Part shown: in pieces, positions 8,170 through 16,906 of the stretch
Layout: every line of letters begins with the position of its first letter
How positions within the stretch are numbered: the stretch's first letter is position 1
Source of the DNA: Caulobacteraceae bacterium
Lineage (GTDB): Bacteria; Pseudomonadota; Alphaproteobacteria; Caulobacterales; Caulobacteraceae
Length of the DNA stretch: 64,000 nt
Reading direction: 5' to 3'
Assembly (NCBI GenBank): GCA_019247715.1
Contig: JAFBAO010000012.1
Span: 1 to 64,000, forward strand
Made by a program: the position numbers and the translations under genes
The notes under the pieces: model-generated
Told to the model about the DNA's origin: nothing
The model's database searches: none
What the model saw: only the letters and a program-made list of their open reading frames with translations

Positions 8170-9069
8170 TCAGGGCCTGCCGGCCGCGGGCGGCAGCACC
8201 TCGTGGGCGACCGGCAGCCGGGCCACCGCGGCCTTCCGTGGCTCGAGGTCCCCTGCCGGGACCACCACCGTCACCACGCGCCCCGCCTGGGCCTCGGCGA
8301 CCAGGAAGGCTTCGTCGACCTCGGTAAGGGACTTGCGGCTCGCATCGCGGCGCGCCAGGGCGAGCAGCCCCTCGTCGACCCCCTGCCCCGCCACCAGGAT
8401 GTCCGCGCTGGCCAGCGCCCGGGCGGCACGCAGGGAGAGAAGGTCGCGGGCCGCCGGCGCCTCGATCAGCCAGACCTTGCCGGCCGCCGCGACGCCTGCC
8501 TGGATCGCCGCCTGCAGCCGCGCGCGCGCCGCTGCCAGGTCCCCCGACAGGGCCGCCTCGGCCGGCGGGCCCTCCAGAACCGCGCGCAGGAAGGCGCGGC
8601 GCTCACCAAGGTCGGCGAAGGCGCTGCGGATCGCGGCGCGCTGTTCGCCGAGCAGCCCGGCCAGGGCGCCCAGCCCCTCGGGGATCTGGGCCTCGAGCTC
8701 GGAGCGAAGCAGGGCGGCCAGCATAGGCGCGGTCCCGGCGGTGCCGATCGCGGCGACCACCGGTCCCCGGTCGATCAGCCCCGGAACGTGGAAATCGGAG
8801 AGCTCCGGCGCGTCGGTCACGTTGACCAGCGTTCCGGCCGCGCGGGCGGCGGCGGCGGCGGCGGCGCGGAAGGCGCGGTCAGCGTCCGCCACGAAGGCGA
8901 GCCTCACGCCGGCGTAGCTCGCCGTCTCGCAGGCCGCATCCCGCCTCAGCCGCTGAACCGTGGCCGGCGAAGAGGCCAGCAGCCTTGCCCGGGCGTCCGC
9001 GAGCTCGCCTTCGCCGGCGATGGTGAGCCGGGCGCCGGCCAAGGGGATGAAGGCGGGGAAGGCCTCCAT
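8170..9069 (-). CDS. Siroheme synthase-like protein: precorrin-2 dehydrogenase/ferrochelatase domain plus degenerate methyltransferase-like tail
   Basis: Residues 1 to about 195 match the CysG N-terminal (Met8p-like) module that oxidises precorrin-2 and inserts Fe2+: FIPLAGARLTIAGEGELA (weakened NAD-binding glycine motif), NVTDAPELSDFHVPGLIDRG, and AIGTAGTAPMLAALLRSELE. Residues about 205-265 (KVWLIEAPAARDLLSLRAAR...LASADILVAG) resemble the start of the uroporphyrinogen-III methyltransferase domain but lack its glycine-rich SAM site, and the rest of that domain is missing at 299 aa total. It lies 9 bases downstream of the cytochrome c gene. Possibly a CysG that lost domain 2. Confidence 0.75.
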   Translation of the reverse strand: MEAFPAFIPLAGARLTIAGEGELADARARLLASSPATVQRLRRDAACETASYAGVRLAFVADADRAFRAAAAAAARAAGTLVNVTDAPELSDFHVPGLIDRGPVVAAIGTAGTAPMLAALLRSELEAQIPEGLGALAGLLGEQRAAIRSAFADLGERRAFLRAVLEGPPAEAALSGDLAAARARLQAAIQAGVAAAGKVWLIEAPAARDLLSLRAARALASADILVAGQGVDEGLLALARRDASRKSLTEVDEAFLVAEAQAGRVVTVVVPAGDLEPRKAAVARLPVAHEVLPPAAGRP

Positions 9070-9078
9070 GGCGTCAGG

Positions 9079-9480
9079 TCACTGGACGGTCTTGAGATAG
9101 TCGATGATCGCCTGGCGCGTCGCCGGGTCGGGGGCGCCGGCGTACATCTGGGTTCCAGGGGCGAAGCTGGCCGGGTCGGTGAGGAAGACGTCCAGCGTCT
9201 GCTGGTTCCAGGTCCCGCCCTTGGCCTTCAGGGCGTCCGAATAGGCGAAGTCCGCGCGGCCGGCGATCTTGCGGCCGAACACGCCCTTCAGGGTCGGCGC
9301 GAGGGGATCGCTGGCCGGGCCGACCGTGTGGCAGGACCCGCATTGCTCGTCGAAGAGGCTCGCCCCCGATCCGGCCGCCGACGAGGCTGCCGAGCTCGAG
9401 CTTGCCGGCTGCGAAACCGCAGGGGTTCCGAGCCCGGCCGCCGAGGCGGCCATCAGGAAGAGACCGAGAGTTCGAAGCAC
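9079..9480 (-). CDS. Small periplasmic cytochrome c
   Basis: A 133-aa class I c-type cytochrome: N-terminal signal sequence ([20 protein letters not shown]), a Ser/Ala-rich linker, heme-binding [18 protein letters not shown], and GTQMYAG supplying the axial Met. The start is a GTG at 9480 with AAGGGG about 9 bases upstream; the open frame extends further but without a signal peptide at its head. It is divergent from the Mo-hydroxylase genes, so it may accept their electrons in the periplasm. Confidence 0.85.
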   Translation of the reverse strand: MLRTLGLFLMAASAAGLGTPAVSQPASSSSAASSAAGSGASLFDEQCGSCHTVGPASDPLAPTLKGVFGRKIAGRADFAYSDALKAKGGTWNQQTLDVFLTDPASFAPGTQMYAGAPDPATRQAIIDYLKTVQ

Positions 9481-9646
9481 GGGCGCCGACCCCTTGCTGG
9501 CGGGCTGGCCCGCGAATCGGCAATCGATACCGCGGCTCGGCGCCGGCGCCGAGCACAATCGCGGCGTTCGGCGATCGCCGATTGCGGCTTCACCTGGCGA
9601 TGCAACCAGCTTAGCCTTTCGTCGCCTGAACGAGTCGATGGACCGC

Positions 9647-10099
9647 ATGGCCGTCATCCTCAACATCAACGGCAAGGACGTCACGGTCTCCTCGCCCCCG
9701 GAAACACCCCTGCTGTGGGCGCTGCGCGACGAGCTGGGCCTCACCGGGACGAAGTACGGGTGCGGGATCGCCCAGTGCGGCGCCTGCACCGTGCACCTGA
9801 ACGGCCAGCCGCAGCGGTCCTGCCAGACGCCGGTCGGCGCCCTGGCCGGGGTCAAGATCCAGACGATCGAGGGTCTCGGGGGGGCGCATCCTTTGCAAAC
9901 CGCGTGGGTGGCTCGCGACGTGCCCCAGTGCGGCTATTGCCAGTCCGGTCAGATCATGAGCGCCGCGGCCCTGCTCGCCCGGACGCCCCGGCCCACCGAT
10001 GCGGACATCGACCAGGCCATGAGCGGCAACATCTGCCGGTGCGGGGCCTACCAGCGGATCCGCGCGGCGATCAAGGAGGCCGCCGGCCTCGGCGCCTGA
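9647..10099 (+). CDS. Isoquinoline 1-oxidoreductase-type Mo hydroxylase, [2Fe-2S] small subunit
   Basis: Electron-transfer subunit of a molybdenum hydroxylase, 150 aa. The N-terminal plant-type ferredoxin domain binds one cluster through [14 protein letters not shown] and a later Cys (RSCQTP); the C-terminal helical domain binds the second through [10 protein letters not shown] and [11 protein letters not shown]. This fits the IorA/XdhA/CoxS family and, with its partner, the two-subunit IorAB arrangement without an FAD subunit. An ATG at 9638 gives three more residues. It lies 25 bases before the large subunit. Confidence 0.92.
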   Translation: MAVILNINGKDVTVSSPPETPLLWALRDELGLTGTKYGCGIAQCGACTVHLNGQPQRSCQTPVGALAGVKIQTIEGLGGAHPLQTAWVARDVPQCGYCQSGQIMSAAALLARTPRPTDADIDQAMSGNICRCGAYQRIRAAIKEAAGLGA

Positions 10100-10108
10100 G
10101 GCGGCTCT

Positions 10109-10127
10109 GGAAGGAGGACGGCCGTTG
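10109..10127 (+). promoter_or_regulatory. Strong ribosome binding site that fixes a TTG start
   Basis: GGAAGGAGG (10109-10117) lies 7 bases before TTG at 10125. No ATG or GTG in the same frame fits ahead of the signal sequence, so the near-perfect SD compensates for the weak start codon. Confidence 0.75.
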
Positions 10128-12290
10128 AATGCTCCCCTCGCCCCGAGCCGGCGCGCCTTCGTCATCTCGGCGACCGCCATCGCCGGCGGCGCCCTCCTGG
10201 TGGGCTGCTCGGTGGCCGACGCCCTCAGCATCGGCGCGGCCGACCCCGATTTCGGCGCTTTCGGCCCGTTCATCCAGATCGGGCCCGACGGCGCGGTGAC
10301 GGTGATCTGCAAGCACATCGAGTTCGGCCAAGGAAGCCACGCGGGCCTCGCGGCCATCGTCGCCGAGGAGCTGGACGCCGACTGGTCGAAGGTGCGGGTC
10401 GTCGAGGCGCCGGCCGACGCGAAGGTCTACGCCAACCTGACGCTGGGCGTTCAGGGCACCGGCGGCTCCTCGGCGATCGCCAACTCCTGGGACCAGCTGC
10501 GCAGCGCCGGCGCGGCCGCGAGATCGATGTTCGTCTCCGCCGCCGCCCAGCTCTGGAGCGTTCCGGCGACCGAGATCTCGGTCAAGGACAGCGTCGTCTC
10601 CCACGTGTCCGGCCGCCACGCCAGCTTCGCCGAGCTGATTCCCGCCGCCGCCAAGATCGCACCGCCGAAGACCCCGGCGCTGAAGGACCCGAAAACCTAC
10701 ACCCTGATCGGGACCGACCGCGTTCGCCGCAAGGACTCGGCCGCCAAGTCGACCGGCCTCGCCCGCTACACCCAGGACGTCCGCCTTCCCGGCATGCGCG
10801 TGGCCATGGTCGCCCATCCGCCGCGGTTCGGCGGCAAGGTGAAGAGTTTCGACGACACCGCCACCCGCAAGGCTCCCAGCGTGGTCGACGTCTTCGAGAT
10901 ACCCTCGGGCGTCGCGGTCGTCGCCGAGAGCACCTGGGCCGCCCGTCAGGGCCGCGAGCTTCTGAAGGTGGTCTGGGACGACAGCAAGGCCGAGACGCGC
11001 GGCACCGACGAGCTTCTGGCCTTCTACCGGACGGTGGCCGCCGGCCACGGCCCCGACAGCGTCAAGTGGCAGACATTCGAGACCCGCGGCGATGCGGCCG
11101 GCGCCTTCGGCGGCGACGTGCTGCAGGCCGCCTACGACTTTCCCTACCTCGCCCACGCGACGATGGAGCCGATGAACTGCGTGGCCGAGATCGGGGCCGG
11201 CAAGAAGAAGCTCACCTTCGGGTCCCAGATCCCCACCATCGACCAGCTCAACACCGGCGCCATCATCGGCGCCCTCCCCGGCTCGGTGGAGATCGAGACC
11301 CTGTTCGCCGGCGGCTCGTTCGGCCGACGCGCCAACTTCCAGTCGGACTACGTCGCCGAGTGCGTCCACATCGCCAAGCGCCTCGGGGACGGCCGGCCGC
11401 TGAAGCTGGTCTGGACCCGCGAGGACGACATGACCGCCGGCTATTACCGGCCCCTGGCCCACCACGCGCTCCAGGTCGCCCTCGGGCCCGACGGCCTGCC
11501 GCACGCCTGGCGCCAGCGGGTGGTGATCCAGTCGGTCATCAAGGGCTCGCCCATGCCTCAGAGCGGCGTGGACTCCACCGCCGTGGAAGGGGCCATGGGC
11601 TCGCCCTACCTGACCGGGACGCCGGTGGTGGACGGCCGGGTGGCGCTGATGGAAGTCGGGGCGCCGGTCCTCTGGTGGCGTTCGGTAGGGGCGACCCACA
11701 CGGCCTTCGTCATGGAGCACACGATCGACCGGCTGGCCCGCAAGGCCGGCCGCGATCCGGTGGACTATCGCCGCGCGCTCTACCAGCGGGCCGGCCCGGC
11801 GGGCGCCCGGCACCGCGCGGTGCTCGATCTGGCCGTCGCCAAGGCGCCCTGGGGCAAGCCGGCCCCGGGCTATGCGCAAGGCGTGGCGGTGCACGCCAGC
11901 TTCGGCTCGGTGGTGGCCCAGATCGCCGAGGTGAAGCTCGACGGGAAGGTTCCCCGCGTGGGCCGCGTCGTCACCGCCATCGACTGCGGAACCGCCGTCG
12001 CCCCCGACCAGATCGCCGCCCAGATGGAGGGCGGAACCTGCCTCGGTCTGGCCGCCGCGCTCTATGGCGCGATCACCCTCAAGGACGGCTATGTCCAGCA
12101 GCGCAACTTCGACCGCTACCGGGTGCTCCGGATGAACGAGGCGCCGCAGGTGGAGACCTACATCCTGCCCTCCACCGCGCCGCCTAGCGGGGTGGGAGAA
12201 CCGGGCACGCCGGTGATCGGGCCGGCGGTGGCCAACGCGCTGCTGGCGCTGACCGGCCAGCCGACCGAGAGCCTTCCCTTCGTCGCCTGA
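10125..12290 (+). CDS. Isoquinoline 1-oxidoreductase-type Mo hydroxylase, large molybdopterin subunit
   Basis: 721-aa catalytic subunit that hydroxylates an aldehyde or N-heterocycle at the Mo centre. It begins with a twin-arginine export signal (PSRRAFVISATAIAGGALLVG) followed directly by Cys, which also reads as a lipobox. The body shows FGQGSHAGLAAIVAEEL, GTGGSSAIANSWDQLR, LAHATMEPMNCVAE, GGSFGRRANFQSDYVAE and the C-terminal GVGEPGTPVIGPAVANAL, whose Glu is the conserved active-site base. The translation start is TTG. Tat export fits a cofactor-loaded periplasmic enzyme, with the small subunit carried along. The substrate (isoquinoline, nicotinate-like ring or aldehyde) is not decidable. 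Confidence 0.9.
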   Translation: MNAPLAPSRRAFVISATAIAGGALLVGCSVADALSIGAADPDFGAFGPFIQIGPDGAVTVICKHIEFGQGSHAGLAAIVAEELDADWSKVRVVEAPADAKVYANLTLGVQGTGGSSAIANSWDQLRSAGAAARSMFVSAAAQLWSVPATEISVKDSVVSHVSGRHASFAELIPAAAKIAPPKTPALKDPKTYTLIGTDRVRRKDSAAKSTGLARYTQDVRLPGMRVAMVAHPPRFGGKVKSFDDTATRKAPSVVDVFEIPSGVAVVAESTWAARQGRELLKVVWDDSKAETRGTDELLAFYRTVAAGHGPDSVKWQTFETRGDAAGAFGGDVLQAAYDFPYLAHATMEPMNCVAEIGAGKKKLTFGSQIPTIDQLNTGAIIGALPGSVEIETLFAGGSFGRRANFQSDYVAECVHIAKRLGDGRPLKLVWTREDDMTAGYYRPLAHHALQVALGPDGLPHAWRQRVVIQSVIKGSPMPQSGVDSTAVEGAMGSPYLTGTPVVDGRVALMEVGAPVLWWRSVGATHTAFVMEHTIDRLARKAGRDPVDYRRALYQRAGPAGARHRAVLDLAVAKAPWGKPAPGYAQGVAVHASFGSVVAQIAEVKLDGKVPRVGRVVTAIDCGTAVAPDQIAAQMEGGTCLGLAAALYGAITLKDGYVQQRNFDRYRVLRMNEAPQVETYILPSTAPPSGVGEPGTPVIGPAVANALLALTGQPTESLPFVA

Positions 12291-12292
12291 GA

Positions 12293-12916
12293 CTAGCCGG
12301 GCGTCGCGGCGAGGTCGTCCGGCCGGTCCACGTCGAAGACCACACCGGGATCGTCCGTCTCGATGAGGGCGAGGGCGGGCCCGAGCTGCGCAAGCACCTG
12401 CCGGGCGCCCTCGTCGCCGGCGAGGCGCGCCAGCTGCGGCAGCAGCGGCGCGGCGAACAGCACCGGATGACCCCGACGGCCCTCGAACACCGGAGCCGCC
12501 GCCGGCGCCCCGGCGCCGACGGCCTTGGCGAGGCGCAACGCCATCCCTGCGGGGACCAGCGGCATGTCGCCCAGGAACAGGAAGAGGCCGGCGGCGTCGG
12601 AAGGAAGACTCGCCAGGCCCGCGCGGAGGCTCGCGGCCATGCCTTCGGCGTGGCCCTCGGCGTGGACGATCCGAAGCCGGGCCCCCTCCCCCGCCCGGGC
12701 TGCGTAGGCGGCGGCCTCGCTCTGGAGGGCCGGGTCGGCCCCGGTCACCAGGGTGACGCCGCGGACCGGCGCGGCGAAGGCGGCGGCGAGCGCACCGTCG
12801 ATCAGCCGGCCGCCCCGCCAGGGCGCGGTGAGCTTGGCGCCGCCGAACCGGGCCCCCGCCCCGGCCCCCAGGACGATGGCCTCGAAGGCCGCCCTCGCCT
12901 CGCCCCCTGTCGCCAA
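12293..12916 (-). CDS. MocA-like molybdenum cofactor cytidylyltransferase (MobA-like NTP transferase fold)
   Basis: 207 aa with the nucleotidyltransferase signature [15 protein letters not shown] at the N-terminus and [20 protein letters not shown] and [11 protein letters not shown] further on. This group makes the cytosine-dinucleotide form of Moco (MCD) that is typical of IorB/AOR-type hydroxylases, so its place between the hydroxylase and the moa genes makes sense. The start is probably TTG at 12916 with AAAGG upstream; no ATG or GTG precedes the fold in frame. It is convergent with the large subunit (2-base gap) and divergent from moaA (28-base gap). Confidence 0.82.
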   Translation of the reverse strand: MATGGEARAAFEAIVLGAGAGARFGGAKLTAPWRGGRLIDGALAAAFAAPVRGVTLVTGADPALQSEAAAYAARAGEGARLRIVHAEGHAEGMAASLRAGLASLPSDAAGLFLFLGDMPLVPAGMALRLAKAVGAGAPAAAPVFEGRRGHPVLFAAPLLPQLARLAGDEGARQVLAQLGPALALIETDDPGVVFDVDRPDDLAATPG

Positions 12917-12944
12917 GCGTTCAACCTTTCTATGTTACGGGGCG

Positions 12945-13985
12945 ATGTCGCCCTACGACTCCCCTGGGACGCAAGTCCGCGCAGGCCGCGCTGCGCCGCT
13001 GATCGACGGTTTCGGCCGTACGGTGACCTATCTACGCGTGTCCGTCACCGATCGGTGCGATCTGCGCTGCGTCTACTGCATGGCCGAGCACATGACCTTC
13101 CTGCCGAAGGCCGAAGTGCTGACCCTGGAGGAGATCGACCGGATCGCTACGGCCTTCGTGGCGTTGGGAACCCGCAAGCTGCGGCTCACCGGCGGGGAGC
13201 CCCTGGTCCGCAAGGGGGTGATGACGCTTGTGGAGCGCCTCTCACGCCACCTGGCGGCCGGCGACCTGGACGAGCTCACGCTCACCACCAACGGCACCCG
13301 GCTGGCCGTCTTCGCCGGCGACCTGGCGCGCTTCGGCCTGCGGCGGGTGAACGTCTCGCTGGACACCCTCGATCCGGCCCTCTTCACGCGGATCACCCGC
13401 GGCGGAGACCTGGGCGAGGTTCTGGCCGGGATCGAGGCGGCCAAGGCCGCTGGCCTCAAGGTGAAGATCAACACCGTGGCCCTCGCCCATGACAACGCCG
13501 ACGAGATCCCCTCCCTGATCCAGTGGGCGCACGGCCGGGGCTGCGACATGACCCTGATCGAGACCATGCCGCTTGGGGAAGTCGAGGCCGACCGCACCGA
13601 CCAGTTCCTGTCGTTGGCCAAGGTGCGCAAGACCCTGGAAAGCTTCTGGACCTTGCGGGACATTCCTCTCTCCACCGGCGGGCCGGCGCGCTACGTGGAG
13701 ATCGTCGAGACCGGCGGCCGGCTCGGCTTCATCACCCCGCTCAGCCACAACTTCTGCGAGGCCTGCAACCGGGTGCGGCTCACCTGCACGGGCACCTTGC
13801 ACACCTGCCTCGGACGCGAGGACGCGAAGGACCTGCGCGCCGTGGTCCGTGCCGGCGCGGACGACGCCGGGCTCATCGCCGCGATCCGCGCGGCGGTGGA
13901 TGCGAAGCCCAAGGGGCACGACTTCCAGATCGCCCGGGGCGGCGCGCCGGCGGTGGCCCGGCATATGTCCACCACGGGCGGCTAG
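12945..13985 (+). CDS. moaA: GTP 3',8-cyclase MoaA
   Basis: Radical SAM enzyme for the first step of molybdenum cofactor synthesis, with MoaC making cyclic pyranopterin monophosphate. It is 346 aa. The SAM cluster motif CDLRCVYC is near residue 30, the SAM-binding [13 protein letters not shown] follows, the C-terminal GTP-site cluster is [14 protein letters not shown]...CLG, and the chain ends in the functional Gly-Gly. The ATG at 12945 is chosen; the frame runs open much further upstream, antisense to the mocA-like gene. It heads a six-gene moa/moe run. Confidence 0.96.
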   Translation: MSPYDSPGTQVRAGRAAPLIDGFGRTVTYLRVSVTDRCDLRCVYCMAEHMTFLPKAEVLTLEEIDRIATAFVALGTRKLRLTGGEPLVRKGVMTLVERLSRHLAAGDLDELTLTTNGTRLAVFAGDLARFGLRRVNVSLDTLDPALFTRITRGGDLGEVLAGIEAAKAAGLKVKINTVALAHDNADEIPSLIQWAHGRGCDMTLIETMPLGEVEADRTDQFLSLAKVRKTLESFWTLRDIPLSTGGPARYVEIVETGGRLGFITPLSHNFCEACNRVRLTCTGTLHTCLGREDAKDLRAVVRAGADDAGLIAAIRAAVDAKPKGHDFQIARGGAPAVARHMSTTGG

Positions 13986-13987
13986 CT

Positions 13988-14230
13988 GTGCGGGTCCTGC
14001 TTTTCGGGCGCCTGGGCGACCTCGCCGGCTGGCGCGAGCGCCCCTTCGATCCGCCGCCGGCGACCCTGGCGGAGCTCAAGCGACGGATCGCCGCCGAGGA
14101 TGCGACGCTGGGCGAGGCGCTGGACGGTCCAGGCGTGCAGGCCGCGGTGGACCGGGCGCTGGTGCGCGGCGAAGCGACGCTGGCGGGCGCGGCCGAGGTG
14201 GCCTTCCTGCCGCCCATGAGCGGCGGATGA
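13988..14230 (+). CDS. moaD: Molybdopterin synthase sulfur-carrier subunit MoaD
   Basis: 80-aa ubiquitin-fold protein ending PPMSGG; its C-terminal glycine is thiocarboxylated and donates sulfur for the dithiolene. The start is a GTG two bases after the moaA stop ([15 protein letters not shown]). Its stop overlaps the ATG of moaE, so the two synthase subunits are translationally coupled. Confidence 0.9.
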   Translation: MRVLLFGRLGDLAGWRERPFDPPPATLAELKRRIAAEDATLGEALDGPGVQAAVDRALVRGEATLAGAAEVAFLPPMSGG

Positions 14231-14667
14231 TCCGGCTCGCCGCAGAGCCGTTCGAGCCTGGCGCGGAGCTGGCGCGGTTCTGCGCGGGCCGCACCGAGAC
14301 CGGGGCGGTGGCGAGCTTTGTGGGAATCGCCCGAGCCGAGGGCGGACAGGCGACCGCCCTGGAGCTGCAGGCCTATCCTGGCTTCACCGAGATCGAGATC
14401 GGCAGGATGGCCGATGCGGCGACCCAGCGCTTTTGCCTGGCCGACGTGCTGATCGTCCACCGCCACGGGGCGATCGCCCCTGGCGAACCGATCGTCATGG
14501 TCGCCTGCGCCTCGGCGCATCGGCGCGAGGCTTTCCAGGCTTGCGACTACCTGATGGACTACCTGAAATCCCGCGCACCCTTCTGGAAGAAGGAGCTCGG
14601 GCCGGACGGCGCCCGCTGGGTCGAGCCCACCGCTCGGGACTTGGAGGACATCGCCCGCTGGGACTAA
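14227..14667 (+). CDS. moaE: Molybdopterin synthase catalytic subunit MoaE
   Basis: 146 aa. The product forms the MoaD2-MoaE2 complex that adds sulfur to cyclic pyranopterin monophosphate. Motifs: [11 protein letters not shown] near the N-terminus, [34 protein letters not shown], and [13 protein letters not shown] with the catalytic Lys pair. It starts inside the moaD stop (ATGA overlap). Confidence 0.95.
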   Translation: MIRLAAEPFEPGAELARFCAGRTETGAVASFVGIARAEGGQATALELQAYPGFTEIEIGRMADAATQRFCLADVLIVHRHGAIAPGEPIVMVACASAHRREAFQACDYLMDYLKSRAPFWKKELGPDGARWVEPTARDLEDIARWD

Positions 14668-14697
14668 CGTCCGGGCGAGAACCCGAAGGATTTCGCC

Positions 14698-15249
14698 ATG
14701 ACCACCCTTCTCGCCCCCGGCGGCCGGCTCGACGAGTCGGCGCCGCTGACGCCGGTGCGGATCGCCGTGCTCACCATCTCCGACACCCGCGACGAGGAAA
14801 GCGACACCTCAGGCCAGGTGCTGGTCGACCGGCTGACCGGCGCCGGCCATGTGCTGGCCGACCGGGCCCTGGTGCGCGACGACGTGGAGCAGATCCGCGC
14901 CCAGGTGAAGGGCTGGGCCCGGTCGGGGGACGTGGACGTGATCCTCACCACCGGCGGCACCGGCCTCACCGGCCGCGACGTGACCCCCGAGGCGATCGCG
15001 CCGATGCTGGACAAGCAGATCGACGGCTTCTCCGTGGTCTTCCACCTGGTGAGCTACCAGACTGTGGGGCTCTCGACGCTCCAGTCGCGGGCGCTGGCCG
15101 GGCTGATCGACGGGGTGTTCGTCTTCTGCATGCCCGGCTCCAACGGCGCGGTCCGCGACGGCTGGGACAAGGTCATCGCCCCGCAGCTCGACAGCCGCCA
15201 CAAGCCCTGCAACATGGTCGAGCTCATGCCGCGGCTGCTGGAGACATGA
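14698..15249 (+). CDS. moaB: Molybdopterin adenylyltransferase, MoaB type
   Basis: 183 aa, MoCF fold: [35 protein letters not shown] and [17 protein letters not shown]. MoaB/Mog proteins adenylate molybdopterin before MoeA inserts molybdate; no separate mogA is visible, so this protein probably fills that step. The 30-base gap after moaE is the largest inside the run, and its stop overlaps the moaC ATG. Confidence 0.92.
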   Translation: MTTLLAPGGRLDESAPLTPVRIAVLTISDTRDEESDTSGQVLVDRLTGAGHVLADRALVRDDVEQIRAQVKGWARSGDVDVILTTGGTGLTGRDVTPEAIAPMLDKQIDGFSVVFHLVSYQTVGLSTLQSRALAGLIDGVFVFCMPGSNGAVRDGWDKVIAPQLDSRHKPCNMVELMPRLLET

Positions 15250-15716
15250 GCCGTCTCACCCACATCGACGCGCAGGGCCGGGCGCGGATGGTCGATGTCT
15301 CGGCCAAGCCCGCCACCTCCCGCGAGGCCAGCGCCGAGGGGCTGGTGCGCATGTCCCCCGAGACCCGGCTGCTGGCCCTCTCGGAGACCGGCAAGAAAGG
15401 CGACGTGCGCGCGGTGGCCGAAGTGGCCGGGGTGATGGCCGCCAAGCGGACCGCCGAGCTCATCCCCCTCTGCCATCCCCTCACCCTCACCAAGGTCGAG
15501 GTGACGGTCGAGCCCCACGAGGCGGGCCTGGCCGTCGCCGCGCGGGTGAAGACCAATGGGCCCACGGGCGTGGAGATGGAGGCGCTGACCGCCGTCTCGG
15601 TGGCGTGCCTGACCATCTACGACATGCTGAAGGCCGCCGAGCGCGGCATGAGCATCGACGCGGTGCGCCTTCTGGAGAAGTCGGGGGGCGCTTCGGGCGA
15701 CTGGACGCGCAAGTGA
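15246..15716 (+). CDS. moaC: Cyclic pyranopterin monophosphate synthase MoaC
   Basis: 156 aa, full length. [45 protein letters not shown] (split here only for description) and [25 protein letters not shown] segments match the hexameric enzyme that completes the MoaA reaction; the LCHPL and GVEMEAL elements form the active site. ATG overlaps the moaB stop, and its own stop overlaps the moeA GTG. Confidence 0.95.
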   Translation: MSRLTHIDAQGRARMVDVSAKPATSREASAEGLVRMSPETRLLALSETGKKGDVRAVAEVAGVMAAKRTAELIPLCHPLTLTKVEVTVEPHEAGLAVAARVKTNGPTGVEMEALTAVSVACLTIYDMLKAAERGMSIDAVRLLEKSGGASGDWTRK

Positions 15717-16906
15717 ACCTGCTGACGGTCAGCGAGGCCCGCGAGCGGATGCTGGCGTGGGTCGAGACCCTTCCCGCCGAGACCTTGTCCATCGGGGACG
15801 CCCTGGGACGGACTCTGGCCGAGGACGTGGTCGCCCTGCGCGACCAGCCCCCCTTCCCCGCCTCCGCCATGGACGGCTGGGCCGTCCGGGCCGCCGATAC
15901 GCCCGCGCGCCTGCGGATCGCCGGGGAGAGCGCAGCGGGCGCCCCCTTTGGGGCCCCGCTCGGGGCCGGCGAGGCCGTGCGGATCTTCACCGGCGCCGCC
16001 GCCCCGGACGGCGCGGACGCCGTGGTGATCCAGGAAAACGCCGCCCGCGAGGGCGAGGTCGTGATCGTCCCCGCCACGAAGCCTGCCGCTAACCTGCGCC
16101 CGGCGGCCCTCGATTTCGCCGCGGGGGCGCAGCTCCTCGCCAAGGGCATGCGGCTCGACGCCTGGCGCCTCTCCCTGGCCGCCGCGGCCGGGCGCGGCCA
16201 GCTCGAGGTGGCGCGGCGGCCACGCGTCGCCCTGCTATCCACCGGCGAGGAGATCGTCCAGCCGGGCGCTGAGCCCGGGCCCTACCAGATCTTCGAGTCC
16301 GGGACCGTCGCCCTTGCCGCCTTATGCGCCGGCTGGGGCGCCGACGCCTGGCGGTTGACGCCGGTCCGCGACGACGCGGAGGCCACCGTCGAAGCCGTGC
16401 GCGGCGAAGCCTGCGACCTCCTCGTCACGGTCGGCGGCGCGTCGGTGGGCGACCACGACCTCGTCAAGCCGGCGCTGGCCCAGCTCGGGCTCGAGCAGGC
16501 GGTGGGGAGCGTGGCGGTGCGGCCAGGAAAGCCTACCTGGTTCGGGCGGCTCGCCGACGGCCGGCGGGTGCTCGGCCTGCCGGGCAACCCCGCCTCGGCC
16601 CTGGTCTGCGCCGAGCTCTTCCTGCGGCCCGTGCTGATGGCCATGCAGGGGGCGGCGACGGACCTGCCGATGCTCTTCACCCGGGCCGGCCACGCCTTTG
16701 AGGCCAATGGCCCCCGAGAGCACTGGATGCGGGCGCGGCTCTCGCCGGAGCCGGACGGCGCCTTGCGCGCCGAAGCCTTCGCCGATCAGGATTCGTCGCT
16801 GGTCTCGGTGTTCGCCACCGCCGGCGCCCTGGTGCGCCGGGCGCCCGGCGCCCCGGCTTTGGCGTGCGGCGATCCCATCGAGACGCTGCCGCTCTCGCGG
16901 GCGTAG
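15713..16906 (+). CDS. moeA: Molybdopterin molybdenumtransferase MoeA
   Basis: Inserts molybdate into adenylated molybdopterin. The product is 397 aa, standard length. Segments in order: [43 protein letters not shown], the MoCF core [20 protein letters not shown] and [20 protein letters not shown], then the C-terminal barrel. The start is GTG at 15713, overlapping the moaC stop. The last 121 bases are antisense to the 3' end of the XdhC gene. Confidence 0.95.
   Translation: MNLLTVSEARERMLAWVETLPAETLSIGDALGRTLAEDVVALRDQPPFPASAMDGWAVRAADTPARLRIAGESAAGAPFGAPLGAGEAVRIFTGAAAPDGADAVVIQENAAREGEVVIVPATKPAANLRPAALDFAAGAQLLAKGMRLDAWRLSLAAAAGRGQLEVARRPRVALLSTGEEIVQPGAEPGPYQIFESGTVALAALCAGWGADAWRLTPVRDDAEATVEAVRGEACDLLVTVGGASVGDHDLVKPALAQLGLEQAVGSVAVRPGKPTWFGRLADGRRVLGLPGNPASALVCAELFLRPVLMAMQGAATDLPMLFTRAGHAFEANGPREHWMRARLSPEPDGALRAEAFADQDSSLVSVFATAGALVRRAPGAPALACGDPIETLPLSRA

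Noticed and set aside
9481..9855. Long N-terminal extension of the cytochrome c
   Set aside because: The extension is antisense to iorA; the signal peptide and RBS place the start at GTG 9480.
10071..11894. 607-codon minus-strand frame opposite the Mo large subunit
   Set aside because: It runs antisense to a gene with clear family motifs, and its own translation is low-complexity Gly/Arg/His with no motif.
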